A DNA stretch of 64,000 nucleotides from Lachnospiraceae bacterium (GCA_015258095.1 JABZIV010000005.1:1-64000); one strand, 5' to 3'. Shown: positions 32,911 through 42,924, counted from the stretch's first letter. Notes: a model not told the origin generated them from the letters alone. Program-made: numbers and translations.

Positions 32911-35900
32911 CTACGCATTCCCTTCTTCTACTTTCTCCTCATCCTTCTTTTTTAAACCGCGAAGCAGAAGGAACTGTGCACCAAGGAACAGAACGGCGAA
33001 AATTGCATCCGCTGCCAGGAAGATCTTCGTCATATTCGTCATCTTTCCGGTCGGATCGCCCTTTTCATAAACACCGCTGTTCACTACAGTATAGAGGATA
33101 TTCTTGCAAGCCTTCCGCATTGCCAGCACTAAGGTTGCACTCTGATCCGTAAACTTATTGGACTCTGCCATCGCAAAGCCTAACATCAGGTCATTTCCGT
33201 TTCGAACAGAATTGTCCGAAATCATATAGCCATAGGAGCCGTCATAATCGGTTACAACCACACCCTGGAAGCCCCATTCCTTACGAAGTACATCATTTAA
33301 AAGGTTACTATTGGCTGTAGCCGGAATTGTTCCGATGAAATTGAAGGAAGACATCATCCCTTGCAGCTTTCCCTGATACTTCTTTAAGCCGATTTCAAAG
33401 CCCTTCAGATAATTCTCCCGAATCGTTTGCTCGGTAGCATAGGTTAAGAGGAAGGCGCAACGGTTCGTTTCCTGGTCGTTCAAAGCAAAGTGCTTGAAGT
33501 ATGGATAAACATTGTGCTTCACGACGCCGTTCATTTCCGCTGCGGCAAGATTTCCGGAAAGAACCCCGTCCTCCGAGAAATACTCAAAGTTTCTTCCTGC
33601 AAAGGCACTTCTATGCGTATTTGCGGCAGGTCCGTACCATCCGAAGTAGCCTGCTGCCTTAAACTCCGCTCCGATAGCATCTCCTATTTCTTCCAGAAGA
33701 TCTCTGTTATAGCTCTGCGCCATCAAAATCTCTCCCGGGAAAGACGTACCGTAGACCTGGGTGATAAAGTTATTCATTCCCGCAGGACCGTCACAGTCTA
33801 CAGTAGCCGGCTTCTTAATGGACTTGATTGCGGAGGTTTGCCAACCGCCCACATTAATCAGCGTACTCATGTCCTCAAAACTCATCTCATCCAGAAGCTT
33901 ATCCCACTTTTCATCATCATAAGACGCTCCCCGTAAGTCATAGAGCTTCAAGCCGTTCTTTGCACCCATGGTAGGCATCTTATCTTCCGCTTTATCGTAT
34001 TTCTTCGGATCATAGTACGGGAAGGAAACCTCTTTAACAGCTTCCTTGGTCGCATCATCCATGACATAGGCTTCCTCCGGAATCACACCGCAAGCCTTGT
34101 CATAATTTGCAAAATGATCCTTTCGGGAAAGTACTGTGAACTTTCCTCTCGCATACTCTTCAAAATGATTTACAGCAGCTACCTTATCTGATTCTCTCTT
34201 GTTCTTCGAGTAGTCAATATCCTCGTTCACCGTGAAAGTCTTGGAGGCAATCTCCTCATGGGAGTTCTTCCGAATAGAAATCTTGTACTCTCCTTTTTCC
34301 AGAATGTATCCGCCACCCTGAATTTTTACGCCTTCCGAATCATAGGAGGCAAGGTCTTCCTTCTTAATCGTAAAAGAAATCTTATCCGTTTCGCCCGGCT
34401 TAAGACTCTTCGTCTTTGCAAAGTCAACGAGATTCACGGCGGATTTCTCAATTCCTCCATTTTCATAAGGAGGTGTAGAGTAAACCTCAACGACATCTTT
34501 TCCTTCGACGGAACCTGTATTTTTTACTTCTACGTCAAAGCTTACACTATCCCCTTCATCTTTAAAGTTCTCCATACTCTGCGTAAAGGTCGTATAAGAA
34601 AGTCCGTATCCGAAAGGATATTCCACGGTATCCTCGTAGTTCAGGAATCCCTCTTCCGCCGCAGTTTCATAGAACTTGTATCCTGTGTAAATGCCCTCCG
34701 CATAATTCACAAAAGAAATATTTCCTTCTGCGGAGTTATCGGACTTCACAATCGCTTCCTTTAAATCATTCACATTGGAATAAGCATGATTTCCAATATT
34801 GTTGATATAAGGTGTCTTCTTTAAATCCTTCACAAAGGTATCCACGGTACGTCCGGACGGGTTAACCTCTCCCTTCATGATTTCTCCGATTGCTTCAAAT
34901 CCGCTGACGCCTGCACCCGGAGCCCAAATCATCGATTTGATCTGCTTATAGTCCTTCACAAAGGAAAGCTCCATAGGATTGTTGGCATTCACAATCAGAA
35001 CCACCTTATCGAAGTTGTCACAAACCGTCTTAATCATGTCCTTTTCCGGCTTGGAAAGTTCCAAATAGGACTGTCCCTCATCGAAATCCGGCTCTTTTCC
35101 GTTGTTCTTATACTGTGCACCAAAATAGCCGTATTTATCCGGATTCGCAGAAACTTCTTTTGCAATGTTGTATTTTCCGTCAATAATGGCACGCATATCC
35201 GTAGGAAGATCCGCTCCCTCTCCTCCGGAACGCCCCAATACGATTACGGCAGTATCGGAGAAATCCTTCGCTTTCTTCATCACATCCGCTGTATAGTACT
35301 CTGCTGTTGGTTCAGGAAGACTCCAGTCCTGCTCTTTCATATTAAGACCCTTGCTGACTCTTCCATCCTGGTATTTCTTATACATATTGATCAGATCATC
35401 ATTTAGCGCATAGCCTGCGTCTTTTAAGGAATCCAGAATTCCTTCATTCTTACTGGTATCGGAAGATCCGGAGCCTGTACCGCCATAGATGGGTGCAGTA
35501 GATGCCCAGCCGAAGACATTTAACTTCTTCTCGTCCTTTAACGGAAGAAGGGAATCCTCATTTCTAAGAAGCACAAATCCCTCTTCTCCGATTTTCTTTA
35601 CCACCTCTTTACTGTGATTTCTGGTCTCTTCCGGAATCGTTACTTTCGAAGCATTCAGGAAACCGGAAACATTACTGTACATCGGGCCGTAAGCAATTAA
35701 GTTTACAACCACTACCACTGCCAAGAGAAAGCTCAGCACCGCTTCAAGGCGAACAAAGCGTCTCCATTTTTTCTTGATAAAATGCGCTACGACTAAAATC
35801 ACAAGAAGTGCAAGAAGTGCAATCAAAATAAAGCAGACATAACCCTGCAACATGGTAAGATAAGACTTCAGGTCCGCTTCACTTACCCCGAGTCCCAAGA

Positions 35901-35937
35901 AAAACGGTCCGACCATTTTCAATAAAAAATCAACCAT
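32911..35937 (-). CDS. Membrane-anchored, domain-swapped GH3 glycosidase
   Basis: This 1,008-residue protein has the GH3 domains in reverse order. Two N-terminal membrane helices (~33-53 and ~68-85) are followed by the alpha/beta sandwich domain (GEEGFVLLRNEDSLLPL, GRSGGEGADLP), a fibronectin-III-like domain, then the TIM-barrel domain (TVDCDGPAGMNNF, GRNFEYFSEDG, YFKHFALNDQETNR) with the nucleophile in VVVTDYDG. A third membrane helix lies near the C-terminus (~976-1000). Reverse-order GH3 beta-glucosidases are known from Ruminococcus and Butyrivibrio, but anchoring at both ends is unusual. The catalytic part probably faces outward. It is last in an operon with gtrA and a conventional GH3. 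Activity on beta-glucosides is inferred. Confidence 0.9.
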   Translation of the reverse strand: MVDFLLKMVGPFFLGLGVSEADLKSYLTMLQGYVCFILIALLALLVILVVAHFIKKKWRRFVRLEAVLSFLLAVVVVVNLIAYGPMYSNVSGFLNASKVTIPEETRNHSKEVVKKIGEEGFVLLRNEDSLLPLKDEKKLNVFGWASTAPIYGGTGSGSSDTSKNEGILDSLKDAGYALNDDLINMYKKYQDGRVSKGLNMKEQDWSLPEPTAEYYTADVMKKAKDFSDTAVIVLGRSGGEGADLPTDMRAIIDGKYNIAKEVSANPDKYGYFGAQYKNNGKEPDFDEGQSYLELSKPEKDMIKTVCDNFDKVVLIVNANNPMELSFVKDYKQIKSMIWAPGAGVSGFEAIGEIMKGEVNPSGRTVDTFVKDLKKTPYINNIGNHAYSNVNDLKEAIVKSDNSAEGNISFVNYAEGIYTGYKFYETAAEEGFLNYEDTVEYPFGYGLSYTTFTQSMENFKDEGDSVSFDVEVKNTGSVEGKDVVEVYSTPPYENGGIEKSAVNLVDFAKTKSLKPGETDKISFTIKKEDLASYDSEGVKIQGGGYILEKGEYKISIRKNSHEEIASKTFTVNEDIDYSKNKRESDKVAAVNHFEEYARGKFTVLSRKDHFANYDKACGVIPEEAYVMDDATKEAVKEVSFPYYDPKKYDKAEDKMPTMGAKNGLKLYDLRGASYDDEKWDKLLDEMSFEDMSTLINVGGWQTSAIKSIKKPATVDCDGPAGMNNFITQVYGTSFPGEILMAQSYNRDLLEEIGDAIGAEFKAAGYFGWYGPAANTHRSAFAGRNFEYFSEDGVLSGNLAAAEMNGVVKHNVYPYFKHFALNDQETNRCAFLLTYATEQTIRENYLKGFEIGLKKYQGKLQGMMSSFNFIGTIPATANSNLLNDVLRKEWGFQGVVVTDYDGSYGYMISDNSVRNGNDLMLGFAMAESNKFTDQSATLVLAMRKACKNILYTVVNSGVYEKGDPTGKMTNMTKIFLAADAIFAVLFLGAQFLLLRGLKKKDEEKVEEGNA

Positions 35938-36056
35938 CTTTTACCCCTTCTTTATATGACTCATGCGTGAATTCGCATAAGTGTCTCTACTTCCCGTTGC
36001 TCTTCTCTTCCTTCTCCAAAGGAGAATCACGAACGAAGAAGCTTCGATTCCGTATT

Positions 36057-36560
36057 CTACTGCTCGCCTTTCGGCATGATCCAGAACTTCATGGCAGGAT
36101 AGCTAAGCACAACCTGCACTACGATATTGACTACATTTGCCAGTGTAGGAGCAAGCCCCACCGGAATCCCCAGCTTAATAAAAAACTGCTGACTGTATCC
36201 CGGTAAAGCGGCAGAAACCAGTACCAGTACAACGGCTAGTAGGATATACTTCGGTACCGCCTGTTGAAATTGCGCATTGGACTTAAACACCAGATTCTTC
36301 TGTACAAAGAAGTTCACGGTTTGGGCGAGTGCCGTCGCCACCAGAAAGCTCAAAAAGCCGCAAAGCATCAAACTGTCTTCTTTCGTATAATCAAAGACCA
36401 GAAAGTGAAACGGCACTGTTTTATAAGAAGTAAAAAGCATACCCGTACAGATCCACATCACAACAAAGTTCGTCACCGTCGCACAGTTGGAAAGAAGATT
36501 AAAAAGGATAAACTCCCAAAGGTTCGGGTGCGCGTCTATCCATTTTTTTATTGCTTCCAT
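36057..36560 (-). CDS. GtrA-like membrane protein
   Basis: This 167-residue protein has four hydrophobic helices and the GtrA pattern (ILFNLLSNCATVTNFVVMW, AQTVNFFVQKNLVF, VVQVVLSYPAMKFWIM). GtrA-type proteins are thought to flip or handle lipid-linked sugars. Its ATG overlaps the stop of the upstream GH3 gene by 13 nt, with GGAGGG in front, so translation is coupled. Its placement between two glycosidases suggests a role in cell-surface glycan turnover. Confidence 0.87.
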   Translation of the reverse strand: MEAIKKWIDAHPNLWEFILFNLLSNCATVTNFVVMWICTGMLFTSYKTVPFHFLVFDYTKEDSLMLCGFLSFLVATALAQTVNFFVQKNLVFKSNAQFQQAVPKYILLAVVLVLVSAALPGYSQQFFIKLGIPVGLAPTLANVVNIVVQVVLSYPAMKFWIMPKGEQ

Positions 36561-38989
36561 TCTCTTCCCTCCTTCAAAGCCGCTTCATAGCGCTTATTTT
36601 GTTTTCGGTTTTTAAAATACCCTCCGACGATGCCTTCAAAGCCTTTAAAGAAATGTCCGTTTACAAGCGTTACCATAGACTTTGCCATTTCCATACTCAC
36701 TGCTCCCTCACTCATTTTGGCGATAGCCCGGAAAGGCATATTGTAGAGGAAAAGGATATTCAAATCCGGCTTTGCCTCATGATCCGCTTTTCTCTTCTTT
36801 CCGTCCAAAATCTTAAAGAGAAGTCTCGCCACCGGGCTTTTCGCATAATAGAGCTGGCACAAAGCATCATTTAACTCGAGTTCACCATGCCAGTGCCCGT
36901 CAGGAATCGGGTGCCCCAAAAGTTTTTCGAATTCCGCATCCGGAACATCCTTTACTTTTCCGCTAAAGTAAGAGTCCAGTCCTCCCTCCTGATAGGGAAG
37001 CTTTTCCGTACTGCCTTCCTTTTCTAAGGTTCCTTCCAGACGGATATCCGTGAGAGACGCCCCGATAAGAATACGGTACTGTCCTCTCTCCACTTCAAAC
37101 TGCTTTGTTAAATCATTCCAGTAGCGGAAACTCTTATCATCAAAGGGAATCTCCACCTGCTTCTTTTCTCCTGCTTTCAGGAAGACTTTTTTAAAGCCTT
37201 TCAGTTCTTTCTTCGGACGGAAAATTTCGGACTCGGGCAGTCCGATATAAAGCTCTGCAATTTCCGCACCATCCCGTTCTCCTGTATTTTCAATAGAAAA
37301 ACGAACTCCCTTTTCTGTAACTTCGAGATCACTATAGGAAAAACTTGTGTAGGAAAGACCGTATCCGAAGGGATACTTCACCGGAACCTCCGCTTTATCG
37401 AAATAGCGATACCCTACAAAAATCCCTTCTCTATACTCTGCCGTTCTTTCCTTCGCCGGATAATACCGCACTTCGGAACCGTCCTCTCCGGAAATAGGAT
37501 AGGTCTCCGCAAGCTTACCGGAGGGATTCTCTCTTCCCGTAAGAAGGTCCAATACGGCACCAGCCCCGGCCTGGCCTCCCAGATAGCTGTGTAAAAGCGC
37601 CTTCAAATGCACTTCATGTCCCATCGTGACAGAGGAACCCGCACTTAAAATCCCCACAATATTCGGATTCACTTCATGAATGCGTTTCAAGAGAGACAAC
37701 TGATTCTCATGAATCTCCATGTGCTGTCTGTCCAGTCCCTCCGACTCGCTCATTTCATCCAAGCCGAAGAAGAACAAGACCTTATCCGCTTTCTTGGAAA
37801 GAGCCAACGCTTCTTCCGCTAAAGCTTCCTCTTCACCGCCCTGCCTCAGATATCCTCTTGCCATGCCGACAACTTCCAACTCGGGATACTCTTTCACCAT
37901 GTCGGAAACCGTTTCCAGCTTCGTGGTATTGACCACGGAAGAACCGGCTCCCTGGTATCTCGGTTCGAAGGCAAAATCGCCAATAATCGCAATCTTTTCT
38001 CCCTTGCCTAAAGGTAGTGCACTCTCTTCATTCTTCAAAAGTACTGCACTTTCCACTGCCGCTTTTCTCGCCAAGGCATGGTGGGCGTCTATTGCAAATT
38101 CTTCTTTCTTTCCTTTTGCCGCAGCATTCGTTTCCAGAATGGCAGTCAGCAATTCATCCACTCGCTCATCAATCTCTTCCTCGGTGATTTCTCCCTTATT
38201 AAGCCCCTCTATCAGGATTCTGGCAGAATCCAAGCCGGGGTTCGGCATCTCCAGATTCGAACCCGCTTTTACCCCCTTCGTATGATCGTTGGAAGCGCCC
38301 CAGTCCGTAATGACGATACCTTGAAATCCCCAATCCTCTCTTAAAATATCCTTTAAGAGATGCTCGTTTTCATTCGCATAAATCCCGTTCACCTCATTAT
38401 AACTGGTCATGATGGCTTTCGCTTTTCCTTCTTTCACGGCAATTTCAAAGCCGGTGAGATAAATCTCCCGAAGAGTCCTTTCATCCAGAACCGAACTCAT
38501 GGCCATTCTTCTCGTCTCCTGGCTGTTCACCGCGAAGTGCTTGATGCAGGAATACACCCCTTCGCTTTGAATGCCTCGCACGTAGGACGCCGCCATCTTT
38601 CCCGCAAGGTACGGATCCTCCGAAAAATACTCAAAATTTCTACCGCACAGGGGACTTCTCTTGATATTTAAGCCGGGGCCGAGAAGAACATTGACGCCTT
38701 GTGTTTTCGCCTCTTCCCCTAAGGCTCTTCCTACTTCTTCTCCCAGACTCTCATCGAAACTGTTGGCAATCGAAGCCGCTGTCGGAAAACAGGTAGCCGG
38801 AAGAGACGCATTAATTCCCAAATGATCTCCCGCCCCTGCCTGTCTGCGGACACCATGGGGTCCGTCCGAGCAAGTCATTTCCGGAATATGGAGCCGGGGA
38901 ACGCCTCTAGTACTCCATGCATTCTTTCCGCTCAAGATGGCAGCTTTCTCTGCCAGGGTCATCTTCTGAATCAGATCGGCATTCTTCAT
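36548..38989 (-). CDS. GH3 family beta-glucosidase-like enzyme
   Basis: This 813-residue protein has the usual GH3 order: TIM barrel (TCSDGPHGVRRQ, GRNFEYFSEDPYLAG, CIKHFAVNSQETRR, nucleophile in GIVITDWGA), alpha/beta sandwich with the acid/base region (FGLDEMSESEGLDRQ), and a C-terminal fibronectin-III-like domain (PFGYGLSYTSFSYSDLEV). No signal peptide is seen, so it is probably cytosolic. I chose the ATG at 38989 with GGAGGGG before it; the frame opens from a TTG at 39001 within that ribosome site. It is the first gene of the operon with gtrA and the anchored GH3. Substrate is not predictable beyond beta-linked sugars. Confidence 0.92.
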   Translation of the reverse strand: MKNADLIQKMTLAEKAAILSGKNAWSTRGVPRLHIPEMTCSDGPHGVRRQAGAGDHLGINASLPATCFPTAASIANSFDESLGEEVGRALGEEAKTQGVNVLLGPGLNIKRSPLCGRNFEYFSEDPYLAGKMAASYVRGIQSEGVYSCIKHFAVNSQETRRMAMSSVLDERTLREIYLTGFEIAVKEGKAKAIMTSYNEVNGIYANENEHLLKDILREDWGFQGIVITDWGASNDHTKGVKAGSNLEMPNPGLDSARILIEGLNKGEITEEEIDERVDELLTAILETNAAAKGKKEEFAIDAHHALARKAAVESAVLLKNEESALPLGKGEKIAIIGDFAFEPRYQGAGSSVVNTTKLETVSDMVKEYPELEVVGMARGYLRQGGEEEALAEEALALSKKADKVLFFFGLDEMSESEGLDRQHMEIHENQLSLLKRIHEVNPNIVGILSAGSSVTMGHEVHLKALLHSYLGGQAGAGAVLDLLTGRENPSGKLAETYPISGEDGSEVRYYPAKERTAEYREGIFVGYRYFDKAEVPVKYPFGYGLSYTSFSYSDLEVTEKGVRFSIENTGERDGAEIAELYIGLPESEIFRPKKELKGFKKVFLKAGEKKQVEIPFDDKSFRYWNDLTKQFEVERGQYRILIGASLTDIRLEGTLEKEGSTEKLPYQEGGLDSYFSGKVKDVPDAEFEKLLGHPIPDGHWHGELELNDALCQLYYAKSPVARLLFKILDGKKRKADHEAKPDLNILFLYNMPFRAIAKMSEGAVSMEMAKSMVTLVNGHFFKGFEGIVGGYFKNRKQNKRYEAALKEGREWKQ

Positions 38990-39323
38990 TTTCCCCTCCA
39001 AGCCATAAGAATCCGTGCATATCTATAAAAAATAAATATTATAAATCCATTTTATTTGTCTTTAAATTATGCGTATTTGCCTTCTTCCTGTCAAATACTT
39101 TCTCTTGTTTTTCTGCTAAAAACTTTCCCTTATTCTACTCTTTTTCTCGCGCATACAACTCGCTTATGCTATACTTAAAAAGTTCGAAAAGTATCCGCTT
39201 TTTCCTATTTTAAAAAGAAAGAATAGGATGGTCGACAGATTCTTCTCCTCTTTCCGTATAGAAGAGGGATTTGACGACGGACAGATTCTTTTCAGAAGTA
39301 TTTTTGACAAGGGGAGCAAGAAG
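38990..39323. other. Divergent intergenic region
   Basis: This 334-nt A/T-rich gap separates the GH3 operon from the LRR gene. A possible -10 (TATACT, 39170-39175) points toward the LRR gene but lacks a clear -35. The LRR frame is open from 39228; that upstream ATG has no ribosome site. No RNA gene or repeat was recognised. Confidence 0.5.
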
Positions 39324-41351
39324 ATGAATCTTACAAAAATGGAATGCCCGAACTGCCACGGAACACTCACGATTCCGGATGGAATGAAGGAAGGCTTCGT
39401 TACCTGCGCCTATTGCAAGACGAAGGTCTATATCGAGCCGAATAAACCGAATATTACACAAAACATCCATATCGATAATGTCAATATGGGACAAAGAAGC
39501 GCTCCGGTACGGCAGGATCTCGGTGTAATACAGACGTTAGCCGTCATTGGCGGAATTGTTTTTATTTTCTTGATGCTCATTCTCAGTAACATTGCACGTA
39601 CCTCTCACTCGTCTCATACAAACGCCTCTCGAACGACGGCAAAGTTCCGTACCGTGCCGGAGGACGAAACTGTGAAGAGTTTCGTAGAAAAGGCTTTCGG
39701 AAAGCAACTAAAGGATATCACAACGGAGGATTATCACTCCATTGCAGCCTTGTCCATCCAAATAGTGAATCGTTCCGATGCCGATAAAAGCGAGCAGTGG
39801 CAGTTTAACTATGCAAAGTCTGTGAATGAGGACGGCACGGCAAAGGATCCGGAAACGATCTATCTTCCTGCCACGGATAGCCTTGACGAAGCGGATATGC
39901 AGGTTTTTACGGGGCTCACCACGCTCTCCCTTGGATATCAGGTGCATTTCAACTATGATGCCGACTCCGATGCGAAGACACTGAAGAATCTGACCAATCT
40001 CCGCTATTTTTCCGGACAAAATGAGGATTTTCAAACTGTCTCGAAACTTTTCGCGAGTCCCGATCAGATTCTCGGTCTCTATAACATTCTTCTGGACGAT
40101 GATACTACCGGTGATTCCTACTCCGACGAAGAAAAGAAGGAAGATCCGGACGCTCCCTTTAAGGCATTTTCTTCTCTGGAAGAGCTTAGCATTCATATCG
40201 ATGATGACTATACGAAGGGGCTTCTGTTCCTTCGAAACTTTCCGAAGCTCAAGACGCTTGCTCTGGGGCTCTATGGAGACAAGCCCACGGACCTTTCCCC
40301 TCTTTCTTCTTTAAGTAGCCTGAGTAAGCTGGATCTACTGGGAACGAATGATTCTACCGTGGAAAATCTCGGGGTACTTTCCGGTATGCCGCAGCTGGAG
40401 CAGCTTTCCTTACGGAATTTAAAGGATGTGAAAGACTTAAACTTTGTACAGAACATGCCGAAATTAAAGTCCCTGAACCTGGAAGACCTTTCGATTTTGA
40501 ATCTGGACGGTTTATCGGGGCATCTTTCCTTAAATAGCCTCTCCATTGACTGCTCTTCTCTGGAAAATGTCAATGCGCTCAGCACCCTCAGTTCTTTACA
40601 GACACTTTCCCTCGGCTATCACACGTATGGTGTTCCCGACTTACACGGTTTATCTGCGCTGGAAAATGTGAAGTGTTATTCCCAGGATCGAGATTCCATT
40701 TCCCACATGCCTTCTATAAAGAATCTCACCATCGATAACTACGGTAGTGAGTACAGTGCCGCTTTTTTACAGGGGATGAATGCTTTAACGAACCTTACCA
40801 TCATAGGAAACGGCATTACCGATGAGGTTGAGCCGGACCTCGGACCTGTCCTTCGGGCGCTTCCCTCTCTTTCACGGCTGGAATTTCAGGATTCCCCCTT
40901 CAGCCGCTATAAGGATTATACAGAGACGTTTACGAATACCGGGGTCAAAGAACTCCTTTTCACCCCGAACAAAAACCAAGTAGCAAGTAGTGATCCTATC
41001 CTTCCCGTTTCCCTAAGCCGCATGGGGGATGACAACACGGTGGAGTCCCTGACTCTCACACAGGCTATTCTTCGGAATATAGATAACGAGTCGGAAGATT
41101 TTTCCGCTAATATTAAGCCTTTCCTTTCTCATTACAAGGCGTTAAAGAGTCTCAATATCAGTAACAATAAACTGCAAAGCCTGGATTGCCTTAATGGTCT
41201 AAGCACCCTGGAGGAAGTGGATTTCTCGAATAACTATATCACCGACATCTCCGTTCTTCGGAATCTTCCGAATCTAAAGAGAGTGAAAATGAGCGGAAAC
41301 GCCATCGTGAATGCGGAGCTTCTGCCTGATGGCGTGGAAGTGGTAGGATAG
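39324..41351 (+). CDS. Zinc-ribbon, single-pass membrane, leucine-rich-repeat protein
   Basis: This 675-residue protein has an N-terminal zinc ribbon (C8, C11, C28, C31; CPNCHGTL, CAYCKTKV), one membrane helix (~68-91), then about 580 residues dominated by leucine-rich repeats (LTTLSLGY, LTNLRYFSG, LKTLALGLYG, LEQLSLRNL, LKSLNLEDLS, LKSLNISNNKLQSLDCLNGLSTL). The ribbon should be cytosolic and the LRR part outside. LRR proteins usually bind other proteins; the partner is unknown. The ATG at 39324 has GGGGAG 7 nt upstream. It converges with dinB, only 6 nt apart. Confidence 0.8.
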   Translation: MNLTKMECPNCHGTLTIPDGMKEGFVTCAYCKTKVYIEPNKPNITQNIHIDNVNMGQRSAPVRQDLGVIQTLAVIGGIVFIFLMLILSNIARTSHSSHTNASRTTAKFRTVPEDETVKSFVEKAFGKQLKDITTEDYHSIAALSIQIVNRSDADKSEQWQFNYAKSVNEDGTAKDPETIYLPATDSLDEADMQVFTGLTTLSLGYQVHFNYDADSDAKTLKNLTNLRYFSGQNEDFQTVSKLFASPDQILGLYNILLDDDTTGDSYSDEEKKEDPDAPFKAFSSLEELSIHIDDDYTKGLLFLRNFPKLKTLALGLYGDKPTDLSPLSSLSSLSKLDLLGTNDSTVENLGVLSGMPQLEQLSLRNLKDVKDLNFVQNMPKLKSLNLEDLSILNLDGLSGHLSLNSLSIDCSSLENVNALSTLSSLQTLSLGYHTYGVPDLHGLSALENVKCYSQDRDSISHMPSIKNLTIDNYGSEYSAAFLQGMNALTNLTIIGNGITDEVEPDLGPVLRALPSLSRLEFQDSPFSRYKDYTETFTNTGVKELLFTPNKNQVASSDPILPVSLSRMGDDNTVESLTLTQAILRNIDNESEDFSANIKPFLSHYKALKSLNISNNKLQSLDCLNGLSTLEEVDFSNNYITDISVLRNLPNLKRVKMSGNAIVNAELLPDGVEVVG

Positions 41352-41357
41352 CCTGCG

Positions 41358-42635
41358 TTATCCCCTATACGCCCGCATTTCTTCCAATAAATCATAGATT
41401 CGTTCGCCGGAAAGTACGGCAGATCTTTGTTCTTTACAGAGACTGCCGTACTTTTTTTCCAATGCTTTCCATCGTTCCTCCATTTCTTTCTCTTCCCTTG
41501 TTTTTTCCGCTGTAAAAATGTCCAGAAAGCTAAGTTGCCGTCCTTCCTCTTCTTCTAAATGATAGAATCCTTCCCCGATAAGTCGCACGCTGCCTTTTGG
41601 CACTTTCCGAAGCATCTCGGAAGCTTTTTTATAAAGAGTAAATGCACTTTGTGTACTTTCCTGCATCAGGGAAGAGCGGGTAATGGTCTTCATGCCCTGA
41701 TACGTTAGTTTTAAGGACACGCCCCGTCCGTAAAGTCCATGTCGCTTCGCTCTATTTTCCACCCGAAAAGAAAGAAGAAACAAAGCATCATCCAAAAAGG
41801 CAAAGTCTTCCGTATCCTCCTGAAAGGTCATTTCCCTGCTGATGCTTTGGCTATCCTCCGGTCGATAGGGAACGACCTGCCGTTCATCCACCCCATGGGA
41901 GAGCCGGATAAGCATCTCCCCCTGATTCCCCAGAAAACGGAGCACTTCCTTCTCTCGCTCCTGCATTTCCCGCACCGTATGGATACCGAGAGAATAGAGC
42001 TTTTCCGCCGTTTTCTTTCCGACGGTAAAGAGAGAACGCACATCCCTGTCCTTCAGCAGCGCTTCAAATTCTTCTTTACTCCGAATCAGAAATAAGCCTC
42101 CCGGCTTCTTCTCCTCACTGGCTGTTTTTGCCGCTGTCTTTCCGTAAGCGATGCCGACCGAACAAGATAGACCGAGTTCCTCCGAAACCCTTCTTTGTAT
42201 TTCCCGTCCAATGCGCTCCGCTTCTGAAAAATCTCTCGTCGTATCCGTTAAATCAAGATACCCCTCGTCTAATGCAATGTACTCCACAACCTTCGTGTAT
42301 CTTTCCAGGATGGCATGGAATTCTGCCGACACCGCTTTATATTTCTCGAAATCCGGGTAAAGAAAAATTCCGTTCGGGCAAAGCCGAAAAGCTTCCTTGC
42401 TGTTCATCGCGGAATGTACGCCGTACTTTCTCGCTTCATAATTACAGGTGCACACCACTCCTCGCTCCGTCGGTTTGGATCCGATAATCAAAGGTTTCCC
42501 GGAAAGAGCGGGGTTGTCCCGTATCTCCACGGAGGCATAGAAGGCATCCATATCCACGTGGAGGATTCTTCGCATCTCTGCTGTAATCCTGCTTATCCCT
42601 CTTACTCCTTCCCTTACTTCTATCTCATACTCCAT
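41358..42635 (-). CDS. dinB: DNA polymerase IV (Y family)
   Basis: This 425-residue translesion polymerase shows LHVDMDAFYASVEIRDNP, CNYEARKYGVHSAM, the catalytic pair in YIALDEGYLDLT (more often DEAYLD), SVGIAYGKTAAKTAS, a helix-hairpin-helix (TVGKKTAEKLYSLGI) and the little-finger domain. The C-terminus has SFLDIF, a hydrophobic cluster that could serve as a sliding-clamp contact. The first ATG gives a ~20-residue extension before MRRILHVDMDAF, and the internal ATG at 42575 may be the true start. Upstream is a tandem repeat that duplicates the sequence around the first ATG. Confidence 0.93.
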   Translation of the reverse strand: MEYEIEVREGVRGISRITAEMRRILHVDMDAFYASVEIRDNPALSGKPLIIGSKPTERGVVCTCNYEARKYGVHSAMNSKEAFRLCPNGIFLYPDFEKYKAVSAEFHAILERYTKVVEYIALDEGYLDLTDTTRDFSEAERIGREIQRRVSEELGLSCSVGIAYGKTAAKTASEEKKPGGLFLIRSKEEFEALLKDRDVRSLFTVGKKTAEKLYSLGIHTVREMQEREKEVLRFLGNQGEMLIRLSHGVDERQVVPYRPEDSQSISREMTFQEDTEDFAFLDDALFLLSFRVENRAKRHGLYGRGVSLKLTYQGMKTITRSSLMQESTQSAFTLYKKASEMLRKVPKGSVRLIGEGFYHLEEEEGRQLSFLDIFTAEKTREEKEMEERWKALEKKYGSLCKEQRSAVLSGERIYDLLEEMRAYRG

Positions 42636-42704
42636 TTACGCTTCTTTCTTTATTTTCCATTTACACTTCTTTTTTACCATTTACGCTTCTTTTTTTCCAT
42701 TTAC
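42632..42704. repeat. Four imperfect repeats in front of dinB
   Basis: CCATTTAC(G/A)CTTCTTT recurs at 42632, 42657, 42677 and 42697 (spacing 25, 20 and 20 nt). On the minus strand each unit carries a GAAG(C/T)GTAAATGG-like core, that is, a weak ribosome site plus an ATG. The copy nearest the gene supplies the dinB ATG at 42635. Confidence 0.85.
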
Positions 42705-42779
42705 ACATTTCTCTTTATTTTAATGCAAACATACGTTTTAATCAATTCCTCTTTATCTAATTTTAACAACGAGGAACTC

Positions 42780-42808
42780 TTCTCAAGCGCAATCTTTCAA
42801 GCTACAAT
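42780..42808 (+). promoter_or_regulatory. Probable promoter of the ThyX-like gene
   Basis: TTCTCA (42780-42785), a 17-nt spacer and TACAAT (42803-42808) lie ~115 nt before the gene. Confidence 0.45.
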
Positions 42809-42924
42809 AGGGCGAGAGTTACCCCGCAGTTTTTGCAATATAAGGTCTTTTCTTTAGAAAAATTTCTTTCTCTTGAATTTCTTTCTCTGGAAAAGCAGTA
42901 GAACCCGATGTAGAAAGGATGACT

